A DNA stretch of 64,000 bases from Chloroflexota bacterium. Its GTDB lineage: Bacteria; Chloroflexota; Limnocylindria; Limnocylindrales; CSP1-4. The stretch's first letter is position 1, and each line of letters starts with the position of its first letter. Position numbers and translations under genes: made by a program. The DNA is taken from positions 186,001 through 250,000 of the forward strand of contig SCUO01000093.1 in the NCBI GenBank assembly GCA_004297395.1, in the 5' to 3' direction. Below, in pieces: positions 41,417 through 50,168 of this stretch. Under the pieces are notes generated by a model. It was not told the origin of the DNA. It saw only the letters and a list, made by a program, of their open reading frames with translations, and searched no databases.

Positions 41417-43983
41417 CCCTGGACGACGAGGTTGACGAGGCGCCCGCCGCCGGCGATCACCACCCGAGCCGGGGTCCGCCCGGCGAGGGCGGCCACGACC
41501 TTGGGCGCGGCCAGGACCAGCCGCTCGAGGGCGGCATCATCGATGCCGGCGGGGACGGTCACCCGGTCGCGGAGCTTGCCATTGACCTGGACCGGCACCT
41601 CGCGGGACGCCTCCACGACGGCCGCGGCATCGACCGCCGGCCAGCGTTCTCGGTGGATCGACGACCACTCGACCCCGGCGGCAGCCAGGCGGCGCGACCA
41701 GAGCTCCTCGGTGACGTGGGGTGCCGCCGGGGCGAGCATGAGGAGCAGCAGCCGGACGGCCTCGTCCCAGGCCGGCGTGGTTGCGACCGGCGTGCCGCGG
41801 TAGCGGAACAACAGGTTCGAGAGCTCCATGAGCTTGGCGACCATGGTGTTGAAGCGGAAGCCCTCGTAGTCCTCGGTGACGTCCCGAAGCGTCCGGTGGG
41901 CGGCGGCGCGGATGGCCTTCTCGGCCGCCGGGACATCCTCGCCGGCCGGCAGGCGCCCGGCCTCGGGATCGCCCGGCTCCGTCCCCTGGCCGTCGAGGAC
42001 GATCGTCCAGGCCCGGTTCAGGAACCGATGGACCCCGCCCATCCCGCTCGGGCTCCAGGGGCCGCCCTGGTCCCACGGGCCCATGAACATCAGGAAGAGG
42101 CGAACCGTGTCGGCGCCGTAGCGTCTTACCAGCTCGTCGGGGTCCTGGACGTTGCCCCGCGACTTCGACATCCGCTCGCCGTCGGCGCCCAGGATCTGGC
42201 CCTGGTTGAAGACCCGCCGCCACGGCTCGTTCTGCTGGACGAGGCCAATGTCGCGCATCATCTTGGTGAACTCGCGGGCGTACAGCAGGTGCATGACCGC
42301 GTGCTCGGCTCCGCCGGTGTACTGCTGGACCGGCGTCCACGTCTCGACCATGTCGGGATCGATCGGGCCATCCTCCCGGTGCGGGGAGAGGTACCGATAC
42401 CAGTACCAGGACGAGTCGATGAAGGTGTCCATCGTGTCGGTCTCGCGGCGGGCCGGGTGGTCGCCGAGCGGGCAGGTCACGTTCAGGAAGGCATCGTCGC
42501 GCGTCAGCGGGTTCACGCCCGAGCCGGCGTAATCGACCGTCTCCGGTAGCAGGACCGGCAGGTCCTCTTCGGGAACCGGCACGATCCCGTGGATGTCGCA
42601 GTGGATGACCGGGATCGGGGTGCCCCAGTAGCGCTGGCGGCTGATCAACCAGTCGCGTAACCGGTAGGTGACCGCGGTCCGACCCTTGCCCTCGCGCGCC
42701 AGCCACTCGACGATCCGGCGACCGCCCTCGTCGGCGGGCAGGCCGCTGAACTCGCCGCTGTTGACGAGGATCTCGTCGTCGGCGTGGGCGATGTAGGCCG
42801 ATTCGAGGGGCGCGTCCTCGGTTCCGGGCGCGGCCACGACCCGGCGGATCGGCAGGCCGAACTTCACCGCGAACTCGAAGTCGCGCTCGTCGTGGGCCGG
42901 GACGGCCATGATCGCGCCGGTCCCGTAGCCGCCGAGGACGTAGTCGGCGACGAAGATCGGGATCCGCTCGCCGTTGACCGGGTTGACGGCATCCGAGCCC
43001 AGGGCGACGCCGGTCTTCTCGCGATCGGTCGAGAGGCGGTCGATCTCGGTCTTCGCTTCTGCCGCGGCGATGTAGGCCTCCACCTCGGCCCGGCGGTCGG
43101 GCGCCGTCAGCGTCGCCACGAGTGGATGCTCCGGGGCCAGGACCATGAACGTCGCCCCGAACAGCGTGTCCGGCCGGGTCGTGAAGACCCGCAGCTCCTC
43201 GCCGCCCGCGTGATGGGCCGAGGGGGCCGTGGCGAAGACGATCTCGCCGCCCTCGGAGCGTCCGATCCAGTTCGTCTGCATGACCCGGACCGGCTCGGGG
43301 AACTCGATCTCGCCGAAGTCGAGGAGCTCGTCGGCGTACTTCGTGACCCGCAGGTACCACTGGTCGAGGTCGCGCTTCTCGACCTTTGCGCCGCAGCGCC
43401 AACAGCGCCGGTCGGTGCCCTCGACCTGCTCCCGGGCGAGGGTCCCGTCGTTGGGGCACCAGTCGACCGGCGACTTGGCCCGATAGGCCAGGCCAGCCTT
43501 GAGGAACTGGAGGAAGAACCACTGGTTCCAGCGGTAGTAGTCCGGGTCGCAGGTCACGACCTCGGCGTCCCAGTCGAACGTCGCGCCCATCTGGCGGAGC
43601 TGGCGGCGCATGTTGGCGATGTTCGACATCGTCCAGTCGCGCGGGTTGATGTTGTTCTTGATCGCAGCGTTCTCGGCCGGCAGGCCGAAGGCGTCGAAGC
43701 CGATCGGCAGGAAGACGTTCTTGCCGTGCATCCGCTGGTAGCGGGCGAGCGCGTCCGTCGGGGTCTTGATGTACCAGTGGCCGATGTGGATGTCGCCCGA
43801 CGGGTACGGGTACATCGTCAGGAGGTAGTAGCGGTTCTTCGGGTCGGCCAGGTTCGTCCGGTACAGGCCCAGCTCGTCCCAGCGCGCCTGCCAGCGCGGC
43901 TCGATCGAGGCGGGGTCGTACCGCTCGATCCGCGTGCGCTCCGGTATCCGCATGCGCTCGGCTCGGTCGCTGGTCTGGGTCAT
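41413..43983 (-). CDS. leuS: Leucine-tRNA ligase
   Basis: An 856-residue class I aminoacyl-tRNA synthetase. Signatures: YPYPSGDIHIGHWYIKTPTDALARYQRMHG (HIGH motif) near residue 57, the CP1 editing domain with FTTRPDTLFGATFMVLAPEHPL near 270 and the threonine-rich site, and KMSKSRG-type GERMSKSRGNVQDPDELV near 610. It charges tRNA-Leu and edits mischarged tRNA. ATG 43983 is chosen from AGGAG 9 nt upstream; the frame stays open for 21 more codons. A hairpin at 44027-44052 (gacccctcgcc/ggcaaggggtc) lies in the upstream region. Confidence 0.98.
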   Translation of the reverse strand: MTQTSDRAERMRIPERTRIERYDPASIEPRWQARWDELGLYRTNLADPKNRYYLLTMYPYPSGDIHIGHWYIKTPTDALARYQRMHGKNVFLPIGFDAFGLPAENAAIKNNINPRDWTMSNIANMRRQLRQMGATFDWDAEVVTCDPDYYRWNQWFFLQFLKAGLAYRAKSPVDWCPNDGTLAREQVEGTDRRCWRCGAKVEKRDLDQWYLRVTKYADELLDFGEIEFPEPVRVMQTNWIGRSEGGEIVFATAPSAHHAGGEELRVFTTRPDTLFGATFMVLAPEHPLVATLTAPDRRAEVEAYIAAAEAKTEIDRLSTDREKTGVALGSDAVNPVNGERIPIFVADYVLGGYGTGAIMAVPAHDERDFEFAVKFGLPIRRVVAAPGTEDAPLESAYIAHADDEILVNSGEFSGLPADEGGRRIVEWLAREGKGRTAVTYRLRDWLISRQRYWGTPIPVIHCDIHGIVPVPEEDLPVLLPETVDYAGSGVNPLTRDDAFLNVTCPLGDHPARRETDTMDTFIDSSWYWYRYLSPHREDGPIDPDMVETWTPVQQYTGGAEHAVMHLLYAREFTKMMRDIGLVQQNEPWRRVFNQGQILGADGERMSKSRGNVQDPDELVRRYGADTVRLFLMFMGPWDQGGPWSPSGMGGVHRFLNRAWTIVLDGQGTEPGDPEAGRLPAGEDVPAAEKAIRAAAHRTLRDVTEDYEGFRFNTMVAKLMELSNLLFRYRGTPVATTPAWDEAVRLLLLMLAPAAPHVTEELWSRRLAAAGVEWSSIHRERWPAVDAAAVVEASREVPVQVNGKLRDRVTVPAGIDDAALERLVLAAPKVVAALAGRTPARVVIAGGGRLVNLVVQG

Positions 43984-44136
43984 CTGGCGAGGCTCCTGCC
44001 GGTCGGTGCGTCGGCCGGGTACGAAAGACCCCTCGCCGCCTGGCAAGGGGTCACAGGATAGCCGCCCACCCGGGGTGGGTCGGCTACCGAAGGGCGAGGG
44101 AGAGAGAGAAACTGCCGGTCATGGTTCCCTGGGATG

Positions 44137-44212
<76 letters not shown>

Positions 44213-44226
44213 ATGCCGGAGCGCGG

Positions 44227-44232
44227 AGTATA
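44227..44232 (-). promoter_or_regulatory. -10 hexamer of tRNA-Ala(GGC)
   Basis: TATACT on the minus strand, 14 nt upstream of the tRNA 5' end. Confidence 0.55.
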
Positions 44233-44279
44233 GCAGGGGCCGAGGTCGGCTCCGTTCGAGGTGGGGCCCTTCGCCGGGC

Positions 44280-45866
44280 TCATTCGGCGTCGATGCGGAC
44301 GTAGTAGTTGCCGTAGGCCGTGATCCCGTCCCGCTCGGCGGTGATCCCGACCAGGACGAGTCGGTCACCCGGCCAGGGCACGAAGGCGATGGCGTCGGGC
44401 TCCTGCCGCTCGCCGAGATCGCAGCCGTCGAGGGTGACGAACTCGGCCCGGATGTCGCCGCTCTCGGGGACCTCGCCGCAGCGGGCGAACCACGACACCA
44501 CCGACCACCCGACAAGCTCGACTCGGACGACCCCTCCGGCTTCCATGCGGAGGGGCTGCAAGCCATCCGGTACCGACTGGACGAAGCACGGCTCGAACGC
44601 ATCCGAGCCCGGCTGTGCCCAGTACTGGCCGCAGCCGGGCAGGATCGGCACGACGGTCCCATCCGGACCACTGGCGAATCCGGTGGGCAGGCCGGGCGTC
44701 GTCAGGTGCAGGCTCCAGACGCCCCCGCCCGAGCGCTGGCGACCAAACTCGATCGAGGCGACGAGGGCGGAATCACCGATGAGGAGCTGGCTGAGCGTCC
44801 AGCGGTTCTGGGCGGCCAGGAACGGGTTGTCGACGGGGTTCGGGTAGGACTCCTGGAGGAAGGCGTTGCCGAGGCCGTCGGAGACCTCGATCGACCAGCC
44901 CCGGGCGCAGACGTTCCCGATCGCCCGAACCTCGATCACCTGGCCGAACGCGACCTCGACCGGAATCGGGTCGTCCGGCCCCGCCTGGGCGGCGACCGGG
45001 GCCCCGTCGTCGACGACGAGGACGAGCTCTGGCGACCCGCTCCCGAGCGGATCCGGACCGCAGGCCACGGCCGGCGTCACCTGGGGCGACGGGGCCAGGA
45101 CCGGTGCGTCGCTCGCGACGACCCGGAAGTAGGCCGTCCGCGCCACGGACAGCAGCCACGTGTCCGGGACCGCGAACTCGATGTCGAGCCGGACGACCCA
45201 ATCGCCGGCCGGCAGTCCGCCGAGCCGCACCTCGTCCGTCGGTCGTCGCGGCTGCACCACCCAGGGCTCGCGGGCATTCGAGCCGGGCGTTCCGGCGTCC
45301 GCGTCGTCGTACGTGACCGTGACCGCAGCGATGCACGCCGACTGGGCCGCCCCCAGGATGAGCGACGCCCCGGATGGCAGGAGGAGGCCACGCTCGAGCC
45401 CGGGGACGGTCCAGTCGGCCTCGGCCGGGGACCCAGGGGTCGGGGCGACAGGAGCCGAAGGGTCGGGGTCCGATGGATCCGGACCCGGCCCCGTCGATGG
45501 CGTTGGACCATTGGTACCGAGCACCGGGCTTTGGTCGCCCGAGGTCGATCGGAGGCGCACCGTGGGCGCGGCCTCGCTGGTCAGCGGGTCGCAGTCTCCG
45601 GCCGCCGACGTCGCCTGCGGATCGCCGCTCGGGAGGGCGGCAACCCCGGTCCCGGACGGCGCCGCGGTTCGGGCCGGCCCGGAGGGGCTCGGGCCGTCGG
45701 CGTCGTCGGACGGTCCGCCGAGCCCGAGGCCGGCGAGGACCACCAGGAGCGCCAGCGCGCCGATCGCCGCGATCTGGGGCCGGAGCCGCCGATCGCGGCC
45801 GAGGGCTACGACCCCGACGCTGGCGCCCGGATCACGTGTGTCGCGCCGGTCCCGCTGGACCGTCAT
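44280..45866 (-). CDS. Exported protein, paralogue A of a tandem pair
   Basis: A 528-residue single-pass or exported protein: short basic N-terminus, hydrophobic segment at about residues 32-52 (IAAIGALALLVVLAGLGLGG), long Ser/Pro/Thr linker, then a large body with many cysteines. It is paralogous to the neighbouring 517-residue protein: both contain E-Y/W-A...P-N-P-x-x-N/D-P-x-x-A-A-Q-N-x-W-x-x, GCGQYW/GCGLTV, W-x-x-V-x-W-x-x-x-C-G and a C-terminal Y-N/F-Y/L-V/R-R/V-x-D/N-A. No enzyme motif recognised. ATGA overlap with paralogue B. Confidence 0.7.
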   Translation of the reverse strand: MTVQRDRRDTRDPGASVGVVALGRDRRLRPQIAAIGALALLVVLAGLGLGGPSDDADGPSPSGPARTAAPSGTGVAALPSGDPQATSAAGDCDPLTSEAAPTVRLRSTSGDQSPVLGTNGPTPSTGPGPDPSDPDPSAPVAPTPGSPAEADWTVPGLERGLLLPSGASLILGAAQSACIAAVTVTYDDADAGTPGSNAREPWVVQPRRPTDEVRLGGLPAGDWVVRLDIEFAVPDTWLLSVARTAYFRVVASDAPVLAPSPQVTPAVACGPDPLGSGSPELVLVVDDGAPVAAQAGPDDPIPVEVAFGQVIEVRAIGNVCARGWSIEVSDGLGNAFLQESYPNPVDNPFLAAQNRWTLSQLLIGDSALVASIEFGRQRSGGGVWSLHLTTPGLPTGFASGPDGTVVPILPGCGQYWAQPGSDAFEPCFVQSVPDGLQPLRMEAGGVVRVELVGWSVVSWFARCGEVPESGDIRAEFVTLDGCDLGERQEPDAIAFVPWPGDRLVLVGITAERDGITAYGNYYVRIDAE

Positions 45867-47416
45867 CGGGCGTTTACCCGGAGGAAGTACGGGACGCTGA
45901 ATCGATCGCCGTTCCGGGTCGCGCTGAGCCACAGCTGGATGACCTGGTCGCCCGGGGGCACGACGAACAGGATCGGCGGTGGGCTCGCGTTGCGCTCCGG
46001 CAGGAAGCTGCCCAACCCGCAGGTGGCGGATTCGAACGCCTCGCCCTCCTCGCTGATCCGGAAGCCGCAGTTGCCTGACCAGGCGACGATCGTCCAGCCC
46101 GGGATCTCGACGCCGAGCGGCTCGTAGGCATCGATTTCGAAACGCTCACCGGGCACGTAGCCGAGCAAAGCGCACTCCTCAGATCTGGTGAAGCCGGTCG
46201 CCAGCTCGACGGTCAGGCCGCAGCCGGGGTTCGCCGCCATCAGGCGTCCATCGGTGGTGACGACGAACGCCGCCGGGATCTCGAACGCCGCGCTGCGCAC
46301 GTGCCACAGCCGCTCCGCGACGCCCGCAGTCCCGAATCGCAGGATGACCACGAGGTCCGCTTCGTCAACCGTGCCGGGGAGCCCGAACTGCCACACGTTC
46401 TGGGCCGCGATCGCCGGGTCGTTCTCGGGGTTGGGGACACGCTCGATGGCGACGAGCGCCTCGCCGACCCGGGCATCGATCGTCCAGCTCGTGGCGCAGT
46501 GGGCCTCTTCGACGGCGATCTCGATCGGGTCGCCAAGGCCAACGGTCACGTCCGGGAGCTCCGCATCCGGCCCGACGCCGGGGATGGGAGCCGTGCCCCC
46601 GGTGGTCAACGTCACGACGACGTCGGCCGCCACGGGTGGTGTGGGGCCACAGGGCATGGCGGGCGTTGCGACTGGTGCGGGACTCGGGCGGGGTGTCGCG
46701 AACGGTGCGTCTCCGACGCGGACCCGGAAGAACGCCTCGACGAGGCGCGGCTCCTCGCCCGCCGCGACGAGGTATCGAACCACGATCCGGAGCGCCCAGT
46801 CCCCCTCGTCCGGCGACGAAAAGGCGAAATCGTGGCCGGCGGGGTCCAGCATCGCTCGGAGGAGCATCTCGCGATCGCCGGGACGGGGCTCCTCGCCGGC
46901 GGCGGCGGGGGCGGCCTCGACTTCGACCTCGGCGAGGCAGATGTCGGTCGCCGGGATCAGCCGCAGGTCCCTCGGTGTCGCGACCGTCAGCGATTGCTGG
47001 GTGGTGGGAAGGTGCCAGCCCGGTTCCGTATCGCCCATCCGGGGGCTCGGATCACCCGGCACGCCCCGAACCCCGACGTCATCGCCCGGAGCCCCGGCCA
47101 CCCGAAAGACCGGGCTCGGCGAGCCTTGCCCGATCACCCGGCAGGCCGAGTCGCTCGCAGCCGATGCCTCCGGCCCGCTGGTCGGCGTCGATTCGCCGAG
47201 GAGCCCACCCGCCGCGAACGTCCCGAACGCGATGACCGCGGCGGCCGCCGCCAGGCTCGCCCGCCGGAGCCGCCTTGGCGCTCGGCGGCCGCCCGGCGGG
47301 CGGCCGCTGACCTTCGTGGCGACCGCGAACGACTCGACATCGATGACGTCGAACCCGTCGCCGTCGTCCCTCGGCCTCACCACCACCTCCGCGAGCCGCG
47401 CCCGGACCCCGGGCAC
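45863..47416 (-). CDS. Exported protein, paralogue B of a tandem pair
   Basis: A 517-residue protein with a cytoplasmic N-terminus of about 50 residues, one membrane segment (about 52-72, ASLAAAAAVIAFGTFAAGGLLG) and a large extracellular body with conserved cysteines. It resembles paralogue A in organisation and in the motifs PNPENDPAIAAQNVWQFG, PGCGLTVEL, WTIVAWSGNCGF and a C-terminal PYFLRVNAR. The pair is co-transcribed (ATGA). Function unknown; the acidic N-terminal segment resembles the cytoplasmic tails of the putative anti-sigma factors in the window only in general layout. Confidence 0.7.
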   Translation of the reverse strand: MPGVRARLAEVVVRPRDDGDGFDVIDVESFAVATKVSGRPPGGRRAPRRLRRASLAAAAAVIAFGTFAAGGLLGESTPTSGPEASAASDSACRVIGQGSPSPVFRVAGAPGDDVGVRGVPGDPSPRMGDTEPGWHLPTTQQSLTVATPRDLRLIPATDICLAEVEVEAAPAAAGEEPRPGDREMLLRAMLDPAGHDFAFSSPDEGDWALRIVVRYLVAAGEEPRLVEAFFRVRVGDAPFATPRPSPAPVATPAMPCGPTPPVAADVVVTLTTGGTAPIPGVGPDAELPDVTVGLGDPIEIAVEEAHCATSWTIDARVGEALVAIERVPNPENDPAIAAQNVWQFGLPGTVDEADLVVILRFGTAGVAERLWHVRSAAFEIPAAFVVTTDGRLMAANPGCGLTVELATGFTRSEECALLGYVPGERFEIDAYEPLGVEIPGWTIVAWSGNCGFRISEEGEAFESATCGLGSFLPERNASPPPILFVVPPGDQVIQLWLSATRNGDRFSVPYFLRVNAR

Positions 47417-47571
47417 CGACCATCCTGACGCATCGTCGCGAGCCTCGGACGGACCGCCATTGGGCGTTGCTCCGCGACTGTGCCTCCAGGCTGCCTACGG
47501 GCAGGAGCCGTCGTCGGTTCCCGCGGCCGTGCGGCCGTACCCGCGAGCCGCGCGGCTGGCACCATGCGGCC

Positions 47572-48402
47572 ATGCGTGACGGCCTCGCCGAGGAGATGCG
47601 CACGGCGCTGCTGCCCATGGGCCGGCTGGAGTATGTCCTGCGCCGCTCCGCCCGCTCCAGGGGGCTCCGGGTGACGATCGATCCGGCCCGCGGGGTTGTC
47701 GTCTCGGTACCCCTCGCGGCGCGGCGCGGCTGGGCCCGGCCGGAGGCCGTGGTCGAGCGGTTCCTCGGCGAGCGCGAGCCCTGGGTCCGGCGTCACCTGG
47801 CCCGCCATGCCCGCCAGCGCGAGGCCGTGGCCGCCCGCGGCGGCATCCGCGACGGCGCGACGTTCCGCTATCTCGGCGAGCTCCATCGGCTGCGGGTGAT
47901 GGCCGCCGGCCCGTCGTCCCGTCGCTCGACCGTCGAGCGGAGCGGCTCAGACGACATCGATGAGCTCGTCATCCGGATCGCCCCCCGGGATCGACACGCG
48001 CCGGCGGTCGTCCTTGAAGCCTGGCTCCGTGACCGCGCGTTGGAGGCCCTGGAGCGGGCCGTCGCGCTGCACGCCCCGGCGCTCCGGGTGCACCCCGAGC
48101 GGATCACCCTTCGCGATCCACGGACCCGCTGGGGCAGCGCGACCCGGAAGCGGACGCTGTCGTTCTCGTGGCGCCTGATCCTTGCCCCGCCCCTGGCCCT
48201 CGAGACCGTCGCCGTGCACGAGCTCGCCCACCTGCGGGTGTTCGGCCATGGGCCGGGCTTCTGGGCCCTCGTCGCCGCGCACCGCCCCGATCACGTCACC
48301 TGGCGGCGGTGGCTGCGGACGCATTCCCACGAGCTCCACGCGGCGCTCGGCACGCGGGCCGACCGTCCCGCCGCGGAGGGAGAGGTGGTCCCCGAGCGCT
48401 GA
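47572..48402 (+). CDS. YgjP-like (DUF45) zinc metallopeptidase
   Basis: A 276-residue protein of the YgjP/WssI-like (DUF45) metallopeptidase family. The HExxH zinc site is VHELAHLRVFGHGPGFW near residue 218, preceded by the family motif RWGSATRKRTLSFSWRLILAP near 180. The N-terminal half (RSARSRGLRVTIDPARGVVVSVP) is the usual beta-rich region. Cellular role is poorly known. ATG 47572 gives a start close to the conserved region; the frame is open upstream to a TTG. Divergent from the exported pair. Confidence 0.9.
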   Translation: MRDGLAEEMRTALLPMGRLEYVLRRSARSRGLRVTIDPARGVVVSVPLAARRGWARPEAVVERFLGEREPWVRRHLARHARQREAVAARGGIRDGATFRYLGELHRLRVMAAGPSSRRSTVERSGSDDIDELVIRIAPRDRHAPAVVLEAWLRDRALEALERAVALHAPALRVHPERITLRDPRTRWGSATRKRTLSFSWRLILAPPLALETVAVHELAHLRVFGHGPGFWALVAAHRPDHVTWRRWLRTHSHELHAALGTRADRPAAEGEVVPER

Positions 48403-48427
48403 GGCGGGGGCACGAGTCACCGGATGC

Positions 48428-48512
48428 TGGTGGGCCGGGGCAGAATCGAACTGCCACAGCCGAAGGCGAGGGTTTTACAGACCCTTGGGCTCACCACCTG
48501 CCCAACCGACCC
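48428..48512 (-). tRNA. tRNA-Tyr (anticodon GTA)
   Basis: An 85-nt class II tRNA on the minus strand: acceptor GGGTCGG/CCGGCCC with discriminator A and encoded CCA, D-stem GGGC/GCCC, anticodon stem AGGGT/ACCCT around loop CTGTAAA (anticodon GTA), long variable arm CGCCTTCGGCTGT and T-arm GGCAG TTCGATT CTGCC. Confidence 0.96.
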
Positions 48513-48633
48513 ACGCCGGTGACGTGCGCCGCGGGCGAACCGGGGGACCGGTGCCACGGGCGGCTGCCTATGTTGCCAGACTCCCGCCCGTCGCGGGTGG
48601 GGCGCTGCCGGGCATCCGGCTATGCGCGGCAAC

Positions 48634-48639
48634 TACGCT
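48634..48639 (+). promoter_or_regulatory. -10 hexamer of a probably leaderless membrane-protein gene
   Basis: TACGCT, 7 nt upstream of ATG 48647. It supports this ATG as the start. Confidence 0.5.
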
Positions 48640-48646
48640 TCGCCGG

Positions 48647-49453
48647 ATGCCGATCCTCGCGCTCAAGCTCGTCCTCACGCCGATCCTCATCGGCGGCGCG
48701 AGCCTAGCCGCCCGGCGCTGGGGTCCGGCGGTTGCGGGCGCCCTGGTGGGCATGCCGCTCACGTCGGGCCCGGTTGCCTTCTTCGTCGCCGTCGAGCAGG
48801 GCATCCCCTTCGCGACCGAGGTCGGCCTGGCGGTCCTCGCGGGCGGTCTTGCCCTGTGCGCCTTCGCGATCGCCTACGCCCGCCTCGCCGCGGCGGCGCT
48901 GGGGCCGTTCGGCACGCTGGCCGCGGCAAGTGTGGCGTACGTGGCGGTGTCGGCGGCCCTGGGTACGGTCCAGCTGCCGCCGCTGCCGCTCCTCGTTCCC
49001 GTCGTCGCGATCGCCCTCGTCCTTACGCTGTGCCTCCTGCCGCCGACAACGGCCGTCCATCGACGCGTGACGCCGGCGCGCTGGGACCTGCCGGCTCGCA
49101 TCCTCGTGGGGACGTCGCTCATCGTGATCCTGACGACGGTCGCGCCGATCCTCGGCCCTCGCGCGAGCGGCCTCATCTCGACGTACCCGGTCTACCTCTC
49201 GACCCTGACGTTCTTTGCCCACCACCAGGGTGGTGGGGCATCGGTCGCGGCGATGCAGCGCGGCCTCGTCTTCGGGCTGTTCGGCTGGCTGGCCTTCTGG
49301 ACCGCCCTCCTGACGCTCCTGCCGGTCGCCGGCGTGGGCGCTGGGTTCGGTGGCGCGATCGTGGCCGCCTTCGTTATCCAGGGCCTGTCCCTCCGGGTCC
49401 TCGGCTCGACGAGCGAGGCCGTGATCCGGGACGCGGGCGAGGTGGTGCCGTAG
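48647..49453 (+). CDS. Polytopic membrane protein, function unknown
   Basis: A 268-residue protein with about eight hydrophobic helices. It has an N-terminal MPILALKLVLTPILIGGASL, conserved-looking loops RRWGPAVAGALVGMPLTSGP near residue 23 and YPVYLSTLTFFAHHQGGGASVA near 183, the latter polar inside a helix bundle and perhaps functional (histidine pair). A small-molecule permease is possible but not shown. ATG 48647 is supported by a TACGCT hexamer 7 nt upstream. Confidence 0.75.
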   Translation: MPILALKLVLTPILIGGASLAARRWGPAVAGALVGMPLTSGPVAFFVAVEQGIPFATEVGLAVLAGGLALCAFAIAYARLAAAALGPFGTLAAASVAYVAVSAALGTVQLPPLPLLVPVVAIALVLTLCLLPPTTAVHRRVTPARWDLPARILVGTSLIVILTTVAPILGPRASGLISTYPVYLSTLTFFAHHQGGGASVAAMQRGLVFGLFGWLAFWTALLTLLPVAGVGAGFGGAIVAAFVIQGLSLRVLGSTSEAVIRDAGEVVP

Positions 49454-49578
49454 CCCGGACCCTGCATCGTGGGCGCGCACCTGGCGTGGCCCGGTAGCCT
49501 GAGTTGGGGCATGCTGGCCGAAGACGCGAAGGCATCGGAGCGCCCACGAACGTGCCGGTGCCGGAGAGGAGGCGATCG

Positions 49579-50055
49579 ATGTCCTACACGGGTGAGGGCG
49601 GCGAGGTCAGCGCGCTGCACGTCGGGACGGATGCCTCGATGCGGGTCGTGATGCGCTCCGGGACCGTGGGCCGCTTCATCGCCCCCGGCTCGATGACGGA
49701 CGGCCGCTTCGGGCTGTTCCGCTGGGAGATGCCAGCCCGCTCGGGCGGGGCAGGGCCGCACTTCCATCGGACGTTCTCGGAGTCGTTCTACGTCCTCTCC
49801 GGATCCGTCGTCCTCTACGACGGACGCTCGTGGAGCGAGGGCCGGCCGGGCGACTTCCTGTACATCCCGAACGGCGGCATCCATGGCTTCCGGAACGAGT
49901 CCGACGAGGCGGCCGCGATGCTGATCCTGTTCGCGCCCGGCGCCCCGCGCGAGCGCTACTTCGAGGAGCTCGCCGAGATCGGCGCCTCCGGCCGCGAGCT
50001 CTCGCAGGAGGAGTGGGCGGAGGTCTACGCTCGGCACGACCAGACGATGGTCTGA
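49579..50055 (+). CDS. Cupin-domain protein
   Basis: A 158-residue single-domain cupin. Motif 1 is GPHFHRTFSESFYVLSG near residue 55 (G-x5-HxH-x3,4-E-x6-G with metal-binding H, H and E), motif 2 GRPGDFLYIPNGGIHGF near 88 (third histidine ligand). The C-terminal helix (RERYFEELAEIGAS) is as in cupin_2 proteins of actinobacteria. Substrate unknown; these proteins are often isomerases, dioxygenases or sugar-binding. AGAGGAGG precedes ATG 49579; TAGCCT near 49495 is a possible -10. Confidence 0.9.
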   Translation: MSYTGEGGEVSALHVGTDASMRVVMRSGTVGRFIAPGSMTDGRFGLFRWEMPARSGGAGPHFHRTFSESFYVLSGSVVLYDGRSWSEGRPGDFLYIPNGGIHGFRNESDEAAAMLILFAPGAPRERYFEELAEIGASGRELSQEEWAEVYARHDQTMV

Positions 50056-50168
50056 CACCCAGTCGCATCGGGGCGCCTGGCGCCACGATGCCCGGCTGTT
50101 GCCCAACTGCAAGTTCGGCGGGCACGATCGTGGGCGCATCGGCGGCTCGAATGCCCGATCGTCAGGAC

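Noticed and set aside
44027-44052. Hairpin upstream of leuS as a T-box
   Set aside because: It is an 11-pair stem with a 4-nt loop; there is no T-box sequence or specifier loop, and the stem overlaps the likely transcription start.
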